Assembly (NCBI RefSeq): GCF_014287635.1
Contig: NZ_JACOPH010000012.1
Location: 1-64,000, forward strand
From: Roseburia zhanii
Lineage (GTDB): Bacteria > Bacillota > Clostridia > Lachnospirales > Lachnospiraceae
Reading direction: 5' to 3'
DNA: 64,000 bases
The position numbers were made by a program, and so were the translations under genes. Every line of letters begins with the position of its first letter. Within the stretch, counting starts at the first letter, position 1. The notes beneath the pieces were generated by a model, which worked only from the letters and a program-made list of their open reading frames with translations, was not told where the DNA came from and ran no database searches. Positions 1 through 8,691 of the stretch are shown here, piece by piece.

Positions 1-2
1 TA

Positions 3-1775
3 TGCAATGTATTTATCAGCGGTATCATCGGAATTCTTTTGATAGCCAAGCGGATATTCAAAAACAACCTGTCCAGCCGGATGCAGTATAATCTGTGGTT
101 CCTGCTTCTTGGGTTGCTGGCAGTTCCCTTTATACCGTTCCGTCCCATCGGATTTCCACAAATCTTCTCGTGGCTTGGTAGCTTAAGAAGCTCCCCTGCT
201 TCCGGCACTGCAACCGCTATGGGAGAAGCTGTGGGAATTCATCCGACCGGAAATACAGACTGGATGAATGATTTCGCACTTTCTGTAAATAGCGAAACAC
301 CATCCATTGCCGGATACATATTATTGGGGATATGGATTGTAGGCATTTTTGCAATGATTATATTAGTAATCAAATCCTCACTCCGCCTACGCAATTTGGA
401 GAAATCTGCACTTCCCCTTCAGAACCCGGAAGTACGCAGACTATATTATCGATGTTTGGAGGAAATGGGAATTCACAGAAATGTCCCTATCTACAGTACT
501 GCATTTTTGAAATCTCCGATTATTGTGGGACTTTTGAAACCGTGTATTTATCTGCCGATTCATCTGATTTCTGATTACAACGAATCCGATATGCGGTATA
601 TGCTGTTGCACGAACTGCAGCACTATAAGCACAAAGATGCTATTGCCAGTTATCTGATGAACCTTACCGGAGTAATATATTGGTTCAATCCTCTTGTCTG
701 GTACGCACTGAAAGAAATGCGTAATGACAGAGAGGTTGCCTGTGACACTTCCGTTTTGAAAATGCTTGAAGAGGATGCTTACGAAGGTTATGGCAATACA
801 TTGATTAACTTTGCAGAGAAGGTTTCACTTACTCCTTTTCCGTTTGCTGCCGGCCTTGGTGGAAACATGGAGCAGATGAAACGGAGAATTATCAACATTG
901 CCTCTTATGAAAAGCCGACATTTATAAAAAGAGTAAAGGGCGTTTGCTCCTATTTTCTGATCGCCTGCCTTTTGTTAACATTTATGCCCATGCTTTCTGT
1001 CAATGCTGCAATAGAAATAGAAAACACCTATCAAATAAATAAAAACGACAGCAATATTTCTTATATTGATTTATCATCATATTTTAACGATTATCAGGGT
1101 TGTTTTGTCCTGTTTGATGCAACTACCGACAGTTGGCAAATTTATAACAAAGCAATGGCACAAAAACGAATTTCGCCGGATTCGACATATAAAATATACA
1201 GTGCCCTGTTAGGTTTGGAAAACAGATATATAACTTCGGCTTCAAACGAAATGACATGGAATGGGCAAGAATACCCTATTGCAGAGTGGAATGCCAATCA
1301 AAACCTTACTACAGCATTTCAAAACTCTGTCAATTGGTACTTTCAATCATTAGACCAAACTGCCGGATTAGAAACTTTAGAAGACTTCTATACATATATT
1401 AATTATGGCAATCATGACCTGTCAGATGGTGTTTCTTCCTTTTGGGCAGAATCTTCCCTCAAAATTTCTCCTATTGAGCAGGTCGAAATGCTCCAACGAC
1501 TGTACATCAATGAATTTAATTTTGATGCAGATAATATTCAGACTGTAAAGAATGCCTTATTACTTTCTTCCACTGCTAACGGTAACCTATACGGCAAAAC
1601 CGGAACAGGAAATATTAATGGAGAGAACATAAGCGGATGGTTCATTGGCTATGTCGAAACTTCAGATAATACATATTTCTTTGCCTTAAATATCGGAGCC
1701 ACTGAAAATGCTACCGGAAGCAAAGCATCTGATATTGCTTTATCTATATTATCAGACATGAATATCTGGTATTGA
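3..1775 (+). CDS. blaR1: BlaR1-type beta-lactam sensor/M56 metalloprotease (5' end outside window)
   Basis: The frame is open to the left edge and encodes C-N-V-F-I-S-G-I-I-G before the first in-window TTG at 39, so the true start lies outside. The N-terminal half is a membrane M56 peptidase: hydrophobic segments and HELQH at nt 609-623, which is the zinc-binding HExxH motif. After a last membrane segment (about nt 940-1010) comes an extracellular class D beta-lactamase-like sensor with S-T-Y-K (acylatable Ser at nt 1182), a Y-G-N motif, F-W-A-E and K-T-G-T-G. In the family, beta-lactam acylation triggers the cytoplasmic protease, which leads to BlaI loss. No blaI is visible; it may lie upstream. 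The gene is convergent with a related class D protein at 2237-3157. Confidence 0.88.
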   Translation, partial: CNVFISGIIGILLIAKRIFKNNLSSRMQYNLWFLLLGLLAVPFIPFRPIGFPQIFSWLGSLRSSPASGTATAMGEAVGIHPTGNTDWMNDFALSVNSETPSIAGYILLGIWIVGIFAMIILVIKSSLRLRNLEKSALPLQNPEVRRLYYRCLEEMGIHRNVPIYSTAFLKSPIIVGLLKPCIYLPIHLISDYNESDMRYMLLHELQHYKHKDAIASYLMNLTGVIYWFNPLVWYALKEMRNDREVACDTSVLKMLEEDAYEGYGNTLINFAEKVSLTPFPFAAGLGGNMEQMKRRIINIASYEKPTFIKRVKGVCSYFLIACLLLTFMPMLSVNAAIEIENTYQINKNDSNISYIDLSSYFNDYQGCFVLFDATTDSWQIYNKAMAQKRISPDSTYKIYSALLGLENRYITSASNEMTWNGQEYPIAEWNANQNLTTAFQNSVNWYFQSLDQTAGLETLEDFYTYINYGNHDLSDGVSSFWAESSLKISPIEQVEMLQRLYINEFNFDADNIQTVKNALLLSSTANGNLYGKTGTGNINGENISGWFIGYVETSDNTYFFALNIGATENATGSKASDIALSILSDMNIWY

Positions 1776-1780
1776 AAAAA

Positions 1781-1821
1781 GGTAAAGGGTCTCTCCAAAT
1801 GAAACACTTTGACCCTTTACC
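1781..1821. terminator. Bidirectional terminator hairpin
   Basis: GGTAAAGGGTC pairs perfectly with GACCCTTTACC over an 19-nt loop, with an A-run before and a T-rich stretch after. It sits between the convergent blaR1-like gene and the pseudogene at 1829-2188 and could serve both. Confidence 0.8.
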
Positions 1822-1828
1822 TTCTTTA

Positions 1829-2188
1829 TTATTCTTCATCTGTTAACTGCTGTCTCTCATTCTCTCCATTGAAATATAAGAGAATCTGTTCATCAGCTTG
1901 TTCCTCTCCAGAAAGAATGCCTTCTACATAATCCTCATACCAAGTCACTTTCCAACAATTGCTGCTTATGCTTTTACCATCATTCCGTAACTCAAAACCC
2001 ACTTATGATATTTTGTTTTTTCCTTCTTTAAGAATCAATCGACCACTAGCTGATCCAAATGGCCACTCAGCTTCTCCAACGGCTTCCAGTATCAGTTCAT
2101 ATTTTTTATCTGGCGAGATTGCTGTATCGCATATTGTCTTTTTATAATCCGTCTCATAAACGAAGCAAAGCCAAAGTGCAGCTATCAT
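1829..2188 (-). pseudogene. Small membrane-anchored hypothetical protein broken by one in-frame stop
   Basis: One frame encodes an N-terminal membrane segment (A-A-L-W-L-C-F-V), then a soluble domain with S-P-D-K-K-Y-E-L and P-F-G-S-A-S-G-R. It hits TAA at 2003-2005 and continues in the same frame with F-E-L-R-N-D-G-K, C-W-K-V-T-W-Y-E-D-Y and Y-F-N-G-E to a stop at 1829. The downstream half reads as genuine protein, so a single nonsense codon seems to have inactivated the gene. The same frame runs back to the stop of the beta-lactamase-like gene 50 bp upstream with no good alternative start. The family was not recognised with certainty. Confidence 0.65.
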
Positions 2189-2236
2189 TGCAATAAATAT
2201 ACCAGCAACACATAGTAAAATCTTAACTTCTCTTGA

Positions 2237-3157
2237 TTACTCCTCTAGGATATTAAATGCTATTTCCTGTGCCTTTGTCCCACTAATTTCATTCGAAGAA
2301 TTATCATCTAAATATATAGCAAAATATATATTAGTATTTTCTTTTTCGACAAAACCGGTGAACCATGCTGTACCGTCTGTTCCCGTTCCTGTTTTTCCAT
2401 ATATTTTTTTTGAATCACTAGCCTCAAGTAACATAATGCTTTTTAGAATTTCTATCTCTGATTCTGTATATATAGTTTCCCCTTCCATAATCTTATGCAA
2501 AACTTCCACCTGCTCTATCGGAGAAATCAGCAAAGATGATTCAATCCAAAAACCATTAAGTTCTGGAAAAGAGTTCACACCACTTCCACTCCATTCAGAT
2601 ATGTCACAATTTCCATAATCCAATTTGTTTAATTCCTCTTGGATTGTCTCTTGTCCCACCTCTTCTATTACTTTTCTAAAGTACCAAATGCAAGAACTTC
2701 GAAATGCATCTTCCAGTCTTAAATCGGCATTCCATGCATCAACTGGGTAATTCATTCCATCATACCCCATTTTACTATCCTCTGACGTTACCACTTGATT
2801 ATGAATTCCTATTAAAGCTGAGATTACTTTGAACGTAGAATTAGGAGATACCCTCGTTCTGCATTTGTCTTCATTATAAAAAGTATATGTATTATTTTCT
2901 GAATTCAAAATAACTGCACACCCTTGGATTGATTGAAACGCTTCCGCATAATCTACAGTGACTGTTATCGGCTGCAGTTCCTCTTCATTCTTCACATCCT
3001 CGTTTTCACTTATTTCTTCTTCGGTTTGATTAATCTGTATTGTCTGTTCCTTTTGATTTGATTGGCTGTTTCCATTCTCTTTTGAACTGCATCCTGACAT
3101 ACTTCCTATAATCAAGCAAGCAGTTATACCCATTATCATACATCGTTTTAGTTTCAT
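2237..3157 (-). CDS. Class D beta-lactamase-like lipoprotein
   Basis: 306 aa. The N-terminus is a lipoprotein signal (hydrophobic core ending S-M-S-G-C), then an acidic linker and a class D (OXA-like) serine hydrolase domain: S-T-F-K with catalytic Ser and Lys, S-C-I in place of the usual S-x-V, D-Y-G-N, F-W-I-E-S-S-L and K-T-G-T-G. The domain is collinear with the sensor domain of the blaR1-like gene at the left edge. It may be a membrane-anchored beta-lactamase of the Gram-positive class D group, or a stand-alone penicillin sensor. It has its own promoter with two BlaI-type dyads upstream, which points to beta-lactam induction. The ATG follows an AAAGGAAG ribosome site. Confidence 0.8.
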   Translation of the reverse strand: MKLKRCMIMGITACLIIGSMSGCSSKENGNSQSNQKEQTIQINQTEEEISENEDVKNEEELQPITVTVDYAEAFQSIQGCAVILNSENNTYTFYNEDKCRTRVSPNSTFKVISALIGIHNQVVTSEDSKMGYDGMNYPVDAWNADLRLEDAFRSSCIWYFRKVIEEVGQETIQEELNKLDYGNCDISEWSGSGVNSFPELNGFWIESSLLISPIEQVEVLHKIMEGETIYTESEIEILKSIMLLEASDSKKIYGKTGTGTDGTAWFTGFVEKENTNIYFAIYLDDNSSNEISGTKAQEIAFNILEE

Positions 3158-3220
3158 CCCAAAATCTTCCTTTCTTCTGTAACTTCTTTTAACTTTTACT
3201 TCCTAATCCACGAACAATTT

Positions 3221-3247
3221 TTACATCAACATTCTAAATACAACCAT
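3221..3247 (-). CDS. Possible 8-codon leader peptide
   Basis: Within the 5' leader of the beta-lactamase-like gene, AGGAGGG is followed eight bases later by ATG and eight codons (M-V-V-F-R-M-L-M) before TAA. The ribosome site is better than the one for the lipoprotein itself, and the 12-bp dyad at 3267-3278 abuts it. Seen directly: the site and short frame. Inferred: translation. Confidence 0.3.
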   Translation of the reverse strand: MVVFRMLM

Positions 3248-3266
3248 CTTCTCAACCCTCCTTTTA

Positions 3267-3278
3267 TTACATGTGTAA
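3267..3278. promoter_or_regulatory. BlaI/MecI-type operator (downstream copy)
   Basis: TTACATGTGTAA is a dyad of TTACA and TGTAA with a 2-bp centre. It contains the TACA-N2-TGTA core used by the BlaI/MecI/CopY repressor family. It lies in the leader of the beta-lactamase-like gene, 66 bp from a second dyad that overlaps the promoter. Confidence 0.6.
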
Positions 3279-3329
3279 GATTTCAACACAAAAAAATTTT
3301 CCTTTTGAGCGCCTGTTACATCCATGCAA

Positions 3330-3358
3330 ATATTACATCAGTAAGATTTAGAAGTCAA
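3330..3358 (-). promoter_or_regulatory. Promoter of the class D gene with overlapping operator
   Basis: On the minus strand TTGACT (3353-3358) and TAATAT (3330-3335) are separated by exactly 17 bp. The dyad TTACTGATGTAA (3333-3344) covers the spacer and -10, so a bound repressor would block polymerase. It shares AAATCTTAC-N2-ATGTAAT context with the second operator at 3267. Confidence 0.65.
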
Positions 3359-3698
3359 GTTATCTTTATATAAAAAGGCTTCTGCCAGAGGGTATCATAC
3401 ATTTTCGCAAAAGTGATACCTTTTAGCAAAAGCCAATTATTCAGCAGAGTCTCTCACCACCCCACTGATTCATTATACAAATGTTTCATTCAAAGAACTA
3501 CAAAACACACGTCCATTTTCTTTCCTTAATGTCCAACAAACCGCAGGAAATCAAGGTTTCTTTGAAAGCAGACAAATAGTTTCAATATTCCTCTGAACTT
3601 TGATTTTATACTGCATAGCGAAAGTAGATAATTCACTTTAGGCTGGGGTAAAAAATTTACCCCATGAAACCATTCCCTCCCTCTCGTCCAAATGTTAA
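3359..3698. other. Intergenic region between bla locus and DUF1848 gene
   Basis: No convincing gene. It holds an inverted repeat GGTATCA/TGATACC (3391-3397, 3414-3420) and a terminator-like hairpin near 3645. The AAAAGT-A-TACC-TTT wording at 3410-3425 resembles sequence near 5580, on the other side of the DUF1848 pair. Confidence 0.5.
3645..3663 (-). terminator. Terminator-like hairpin after DUF1848 gene
   Basis: GGGGTAAA and TTTACCCC form a perfect 8-bp stem around AAA, 36 bp past the stop of the DUF1848 gene. There is no long T-run, so termination strength is uncertain. Confidence 0.5.
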
Positions 3699-4637
3699 TT
3701 ATTCAAAAAAACTAAGTTGAGCGTCTTTTAATGACTTTACTTTTCTATCAGTAATTTTATCATCCGAAGTGATATTTCCACATAATAATGGGGACGCTTG
3801 ATTGTACAATCTTACATTCTCTTTTACTTTCTCATCATTAAAATTTGCATAGCAATATTTGCAACCATTGAGACAAGTATTATACGCTCCTACTTCCACA
3901 CTTTCAAAACATCCACACTCTTCTCTCTGATTTTTGTCCTTTTCACCAATCAACTTACACCCTAATATCTTCTCAATTAGTTTTTTATCTATACAGCTTC
4001 CATGCTGAACACCAACATTGTGAAGATTGATTTGCTCTGCACAAGATTCAATTACCAAATTATATTTTGAAGCAATTTGTACCATTTGCGCCGCCAAACT
4101 AATCATCTCATCATTTGTCATTTGCCTAATGCCAAGTTCCTTAGTGTTTCGTTGTGTTTTTGCATATAAATCAACAAAACTGATAACTACCTTTTCCGTG
4201 TAATCCGCAAGACTACTCGCTATTTCCTCAAACGCTTTTAAATGGTAATCCATTGTATATCGCTTGCTTATCAAAATAGGATCATATCTCCATATTACTT
4301 TTTCTTTTCCTATTTTTTTAGACAATGCCTTAAACGTTGAAATAAGTTCCTCTCTCTTATTTGGAAGGTTCGGTTCAATATCCTTACCATATCCCGTAAG
4401 AGTAAACTGAAAATAGTATACATAATCTTTCAAACATTCCAGCTTTCCCATCATATTCGCAGGGTTTTTGGTCCAAAATACAATGCAGTCCACTACATCT
4501 GGCGATAAATCTATTCTACTTATTTGATGTGCATTCATAGGATTTCGCACATATAAGAATCCCTCTTTAATTCTGTTAACAAACCAATCTGAATAGTAAT
4601 TTGGCACATCTGTTCTTCTACTCACACTTAATATCAT
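3699..4637 (-). CDS. DUF1848 family protein (radical-SAM-like Cys cluster)
   Basis: 312 aa. It begins S-V-S-R-R-T-D-V-P and carries F-W-T-K-N-P, both hallmarks of the DUF1848 family, and ends with cysteines including C-L-N-G-C-K-Y-C-Y-A. The C-x3-C-x2-C arrangement resembles a radical-SAM or other Fe-S binding site, but at the C-terminus rather than the N-terminus. The biochemical role of the family is not known to me. Its start overlaps the stop of the next upstream gene by 4 bp (ATGA type), so the two are probably translationally coupled. Confidence 0.8.
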   Translation of the reverse strand: MILSVSRRTDVPNYYSDWFVNRIKEGFLYVRNPMNAHQISRIDLSPDVVDCIVFWTKNPANMMGKLECLKDYVYYFQFTLTGYGKDIEPNLPNKREELISTFKALSKKIGKEKVIWRYDPILISKRYTMDYHLKAFEEIASSLADYTEKVVISFVDLYAKTQRNTKELGIRQMTNDEMISLAAQMVQIASKYNLVIESCAEQINLHNVGVQHGSCIDKKLIEKILGCKLIGEKDKNQREECGCFESVEVGAYNTCLNGCKYCYANFNDEKVKENVRLYNQASPLLCGNITSDDKITDRKVKSLKDAQLSFFE

Positions 4638-5536
4638 AATGAATCCTTCCTATCGAAAGTCAATACTTGATAACGAATATTTCTCGCTTTCAACACCGGC
4701 CATCTATTTAAATTTTTGCAATCACTTGTACAATTTTCTCTATTACTAACATATGTACTACATTCTGTATTTAAAGAAGTTAATAATTCAATAGCCTCAT
4801 TCGGATATTCGAACTTGTAATCAATCTTTTTGATTCCTCTATCTTCATCTTTATAGTGAATAAATGTCGTTGCATTATCTTCTGTAATAAATCCATTCTG
4901 TTTTATGGCTGATATGATTTTTTCACTTCTTTCCATATCTCTATCCATACTTCCCTGATCAGAACGAAGAGATATTAATATATGAATTCTATCTCTTTGA
5001 ATTTCTTTTTTTCTAAAACTCTCACAAATATCTTGAAACTCTTCATTTGAAAATTCACTAATAGATTTAGGGAAAATATATACATTGGATATTAGCGTAC
5101 TTGTTTTTTGAAAAATAGTTGCAGCATTGACTTTTGTAAACTTGACTTCATCTTTTTCTCTTGCTTCTATTTTATAATTCCAATCAATAGTATCAATGCC
5201 CCTATATTTAATATAACATTCTCCACTTCCAATCTCACCAAGTGCTTCAACCAATCCCCAATAATCTATCATATTTCCACATCCGATGGATGCCACCTCT
5301 ATGCTATCTTTAAATTTTTCTCGTGCAAATAATGTATCAAACATACTTTTATATTCAAAGGCATATGAAAAAACATACCGTAACAAATATAATTGTTGAA
5401 TATGTATGTCTGAATAATCCGGCTTTTGTCCAGCTTGATAATTTAATGTTTTCAGCATACATAAATTAACGTTTTGGTCTATATACTCTCTGAAATCATC
5501 ATATATCATTGAAATATAATTCTTTATTGTAATCAT
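4634..5536 (-). CDS. Hypothetical protein with methyltransferase-like Rossmann signature
   Basis: 300 aa. The segment V-A-S-I-G-C-G-N-M-I-D-Y-W, followed about 30 residues later by Y-R-G-I-D-T-I-D-W, resembles motif I and the acidic loop of SAM-dependent methyltransferases. The C-terminal part has a Cys group (C-S-T-Y-V-S-N-R-E-N-C then C-K-N-L). It overlaps the DUF1848 gene by 4 bp and is first in the two-gene unit. The start follows AGGGGAAC. The methyltransferase role is inferred from the motif; no substrate is suggested by the sequence. Confidence 0.6.
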   Translation of the reverse strand: MITIKNYISMIYDDFREYIDQNVNLCMLKTLNYQAGQKPDYSDIHIQQLYLLRYVFSYAFEYKSMFDTLFAREKFKDSIEVASIGCGNMIDYWGLVEALGEIGSGECYIKYRGIDTIDWNYKIEAREKDEVKFTKVNAATIFQKTSTLISNVYIFPKSISEFSNEEFQDICESFRKKEIQRDRIHILISLRSDQGSMDRDMERSEKIISAIKQNGFITEDNATTFIHYKDEDRGIKKIDYKFEYPNEAIELLTSLNTECSTYVSNRENCTSDCKNLNRWPVLKARNIRYQVLTFDRKDSL

Positions 5537-6099
5537 CCCTGAGTTCCCCTATAAAATTTATCTTTTATATTTTTCTTCTGTCAAAAAGTATCCTTTCGCC
5601 AAAATGTATACTTCCCGTTCTCCAAAGCCTATCCCCTGGGGTAAATCTCCGATTATATCATCACTCTACGAAAACAGAAACACACATCTATTTTACTCCA
5701 AAAATGGCGAAATCCTTTGATTTATTGGGCTTTTCTTGACAGAAGGCACACCGTCTCCACATGTGTCGATAGGGTAATTGAGATGCACTTTCCAGAGTTT
5801 TCACTTTACTCTGGGAGCGAAAAATGTTGCAATCCTCTGTGACGAGGCTGCAAAAAATTGACATGATGCTCTCTCTTATGCCCCTGCATAGCAAAAGATT
5901 GCATTGTATTTTAGATGTAAGCCAGACCAGCTTACGATTACTCTGCTCTTTCTCTATGGTCCACTACTCATCCCTTGATGATAACTTCTAAGATATTGTA
6001 CCATAAATTGTTTATTGGGGAAATTACTTCCCGATAAAAATGGGCAGAAGAAAACCTCCAAATCTGTTGTGGACTTGGAGGCATTATTCCAACCATTTA
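5537..6099. other. Intergenic region, no convincing gene
   Basis: It contains a 68-codon open frame on the minus strand (5688-5894) rich in Cys, Arg and Trp (R-H-M-W-R-R-C-A-F-C). It lacks a good ribosome site and looks like a translated dispersed repeat rather than a protein. The right end holds the terminator of the HD/ATPase gene. Confidence 0.4.
6055..6081 (-). terminator. Terminator of the HD/GHKL ATPase gene
   Basis: CCTCCAA pairs with TTGGAGG; on the minus strand it is followed by TTTTCTTCT. A closely similar hairpin with the same loop wording occurs at 9775-9801. Confidence 0.75.
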
Positions 6100-8571
6100 C
6101 TATCTTAAACAATAATTTGTCTCTTTATATTTTGTCTCAATAAAAACATCTAACAAAGCTTTTTGCTCTGTAGATAATTCAGCATGATCTCTAATCCATA
6201 AATGAATTGCTTTTCCTATTGCATAAGATAATTTTTCCTGTTGCGATGCACTTATATTATTTCTAGAAACATTCGGGATAAATTCTCGATTAAAAATATT
6301 AATAACGGCTCCCTTTAATATTACTCCATCAACAAGATATGGTATCTTAATCCTTAATCCTGATAGTAAAACATTCTTAACATAGCATGTATCAGTATTT
6401 TCCCAACTAAATCTTCCTTTAAATGTATTTTCCTCATTATAAGGCAAAACAGCATTTGATTCTCCTGTGACAACCCCTTTTTTTATAATTTCTGGCTTTA
6501 CTGGTGTTAAAGAGCCATGATGAAACTGATTTCTAAATCCGCCTAATGTATATCCACCAATAATGCTCTCACTTGACTCTTCTATTATAAAATCGTAATC
6601 TTCAAACTCATCTTCATCTCCCCATATATTTATAGCTTCATAATTTCCTATCTTATCAAGTGCTTCTTGGTAATCTTCTAAAACATCATAGGCTTTAAGG
6701 AATTCACTTTCTTCATCTTCTGTAATAATCGGAATTTTCAAGAATGTAATTTTCCCATCTTTAACAAAGTTTTTAATGGATATATTTTCTTCATCCACCG
6801 AATACTCCTCTTCATTATAGCAATAACTCTCGTACCCATTTATGTCACTTAAATATTTTGCAAAATTTATTTGTTTATAGCTACAATCAATGAATGCCTC
6901 TATACCACTTAAGTATTCTGAAAGACATATGTTTTCTGCAATTATTGTTTCAATCCTCTTAATATTACATTCCAATGGCATTGATACACCTTTTTCCATT
7001 GTTGATATTTTAATCGGTATTCCACAATCCAAAAAATTATTTTCTATAAAAGATACCAATCTTTCTATATTATTATTGAACACACTTAAACATTGGTCAT
7101 AATCTAAAATTATTTCTGTTCCCTGCTGTCTTACAGTATCTTCATAAGTAAGGCATATGTACTCACTGTTTCTTTCAAATGAAATTCGATTCATTTTCTG
7201 TTCATTATAATAAACTGTATTAACCTCCACTTTATCGGATAGCATAAAACATGCCAAAAAACCTATTCCATAATGCCCTATTGGCGAATATTCTCTATCT
7301 TGTAGCCTATAATCATCTGACGCATAATAAGATACACCAACATTCAGAAAATACTTTTTCAAAATATCTATAGACATACCACTACCATTGTCCATAACCA
7401 TAACTTTTTTTCGATCTTTGTCCAAAATCACTGAAATATATGGCTGATAATTTTGATATCTAAATTTTTCCATTTTAGTGGCCGATTCTTCCATAGTCTT
7501 ACATGCATCAATTGAATTTTGTATTAATTCTCTTAACCCATATTTTCTATCACCATAAATATGCTCTCCCATCAATAAATTGGTCACTGCATTATAATCC
7601 AAAGAAAGTCTTAAATCAGAAAAACTAAAACCCTTCGATTGAATTTGGTTTACTACATTTGTTTTTAATGGTAATAGATATTTCTCGTCTACAAAACTTT
7701 CACATAAATCTACAGCATTTTTTAATTCTCCATTAATAGCATCAAAGTATTTTAAAAGTTTTCTATGAACAGATGGGTCCTGACTTGTACCCTGAAAGAA
7801 AATTTCTAATTCATTTGTTTTAGGGTTTCTTCTTATTTTATCATAGTTCTCTATCACAAAATGTTGTTTCCATTCTAAATCACTAAATTCCTTTGGGTTC
7901 AAATATTTATATAAATATAATGGTGCTCTTTGCTCATCAATATCCAAATAGTCAGATATTCTAAGTAGCACAGAGATATACTGTGCATTAAGATCAAAAT
8001 GTCCCTTTTTTTCATCATTATGCAAGTTCTTTTTTATCCATTCAAAATCTTCATTATGCGACATGCATATTTGTGCAAGTTCAGATTTAAATGAAATATT
8101 TGTTGATTCTGGAATCAAAAATAACCTTTCATCCATCTTTGTCTCAATATAATCTCTCGCACGTTTACCATGTACCGGCCTTACGCACTCTTGCAAAGCG
8201 GTCATTTCATCCCCATATTTCTCAAGTACTTTACTATATTTTCTTTCACCCAATATCGCATGGTCTGCTTTGATTTCCTTAATTTCGTCCACATTTGCAA
8301 TCATTCCAATATCATGCAACAATGCACTATATATAAGTAATGCTACTTCTAATTCACTTAATTTATTTATATCCACAACAAGTGCATACATATATTCCAT
8401 CACATTTATAGAATGTCTTACACCATGAACTGTATAACTTGCAAAAACATTATTAATTTGCGGTAATATCGTATTAGCATATTCTATAGTTTCATCTAAC
8501 TTACTTAAAAATTTACTATCTTTTTCCTTTAACCACATATATAAATGGCTTTCCTGTACTTTTTCTATCAT
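6100..8571 (-). CDS. HD-domain + Hsp90-like (GHKL) ATPase protein
   Basis: About 823 aa. The N-terminus is an HD metal-dependent phosphohydrolase-like domain: V-H-G-V-R-H-S near residue 50 and L-L-H-D-I-G-M near 87. From about residue 345 there is a GHKL/Hsp90-type ATPase: E-L-I-Q-N-S-I-D-A (N box), M-D-N-G-S-G-M (G1) and G-H-Y-G-I-G-F (G2). The remaining 350 residues look like an Hsp90-middle-type region plus an acidic stretch. Intact catalytic motifs in both halves suggest an active two-domain enzyme. Such fusions occur in bacterial conflict or stress loci; that role here is inference. It is a single-gene unit with its own terminator. A GTG three codons earlier is an alternative start, but AGAGAG is better placed for this ATG. 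Confidence 0.75.
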   Translation of the reverse strand: MIEKVQESHLYMWLKEKDSKFLSKLDETIEYANTILPQINNVFASYTVHGVRHSINVMEYMYALVVDINKLSELEVALLIYSALLHDIGMIANVDEIKEIKADHAILGERKYSKVLEKYGDEMTALQECVRPVHGKRARDYIETKMDERLFLIPESTNISFKSELAQICMSHNEDFEWIKKNLHNDEKKGHFDLNAQYISVLLRISDYLDIDEQRAPLYLYKYLNPKEFSDLEWKQHFVIENYDKIRRNPKTNELEIFFQGTSQDPSVHRKLLKYFDAINGELKNAVDLCESFVDEKYLLPLKTNVVNQIQSKGFSFSDLRLSLDYNAVTNLLMGEHIYGDRKYGLRELIQNSIDACKTMEESATKMEKFRYQNYQPYISVILDKDRKKVMVMDNGSGMSIDILKKYFLNVGVSYYASDDYRLQDREYSPIGHYGIGFLACFMLSDKVEVNTVYYNEQKMNRISFERNSEYICLTYEDTVRQQGTEIILDYDQCLSVFNNNIERLVSFIENNFLDCGIPIKISTMEKGVSMPLECNIKRIETIIAENICLSEYLSGIEAFIDCSYKQINFAKYLSDINGYESYCYNEEEYSVDEENISIKNFVKDGKITFLKIPIITEDEESEFLKAYDVLEDYQEALDKIGNYEAINIWGDEDEFEDYDFIIEESSESIIGGYTLGGFRNQFHHGSLTPVKPEIIKKGVVTGESNAVLPYNEENTFKGRFSWENTDTCYVKNVLLSGLRIKIPYLVDGVILKGAVINIFNREFIPNVSRNNISASQQEKLSYAIGKAIHLWIRDHAELSTEQKALLDVFIETKYKETNYCLR

Positions 8572-8691
8572 CTTAATCACTCTCTATTAGTTATTACCTA
8601 ATTCCAAATATCCATCTAATTTCAATATTCCTAATATAACAGGAGCCTCCAAGTTATTTAAACTCAAAGGCTCTCTTTTTCTTACATAACT

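Noticed and set aside
1959..2147. Plus-strand 62-codon frame
   Set aside because: Antisense to the disrupted minus-strand gene, which has a readable protein pattern on both sides of its stop.
5688..5894. 68-aa protein gene
   Set aside because: Cys/Arg/Trp-rich, no ribosome site, resembles a translated dispersed repeat.
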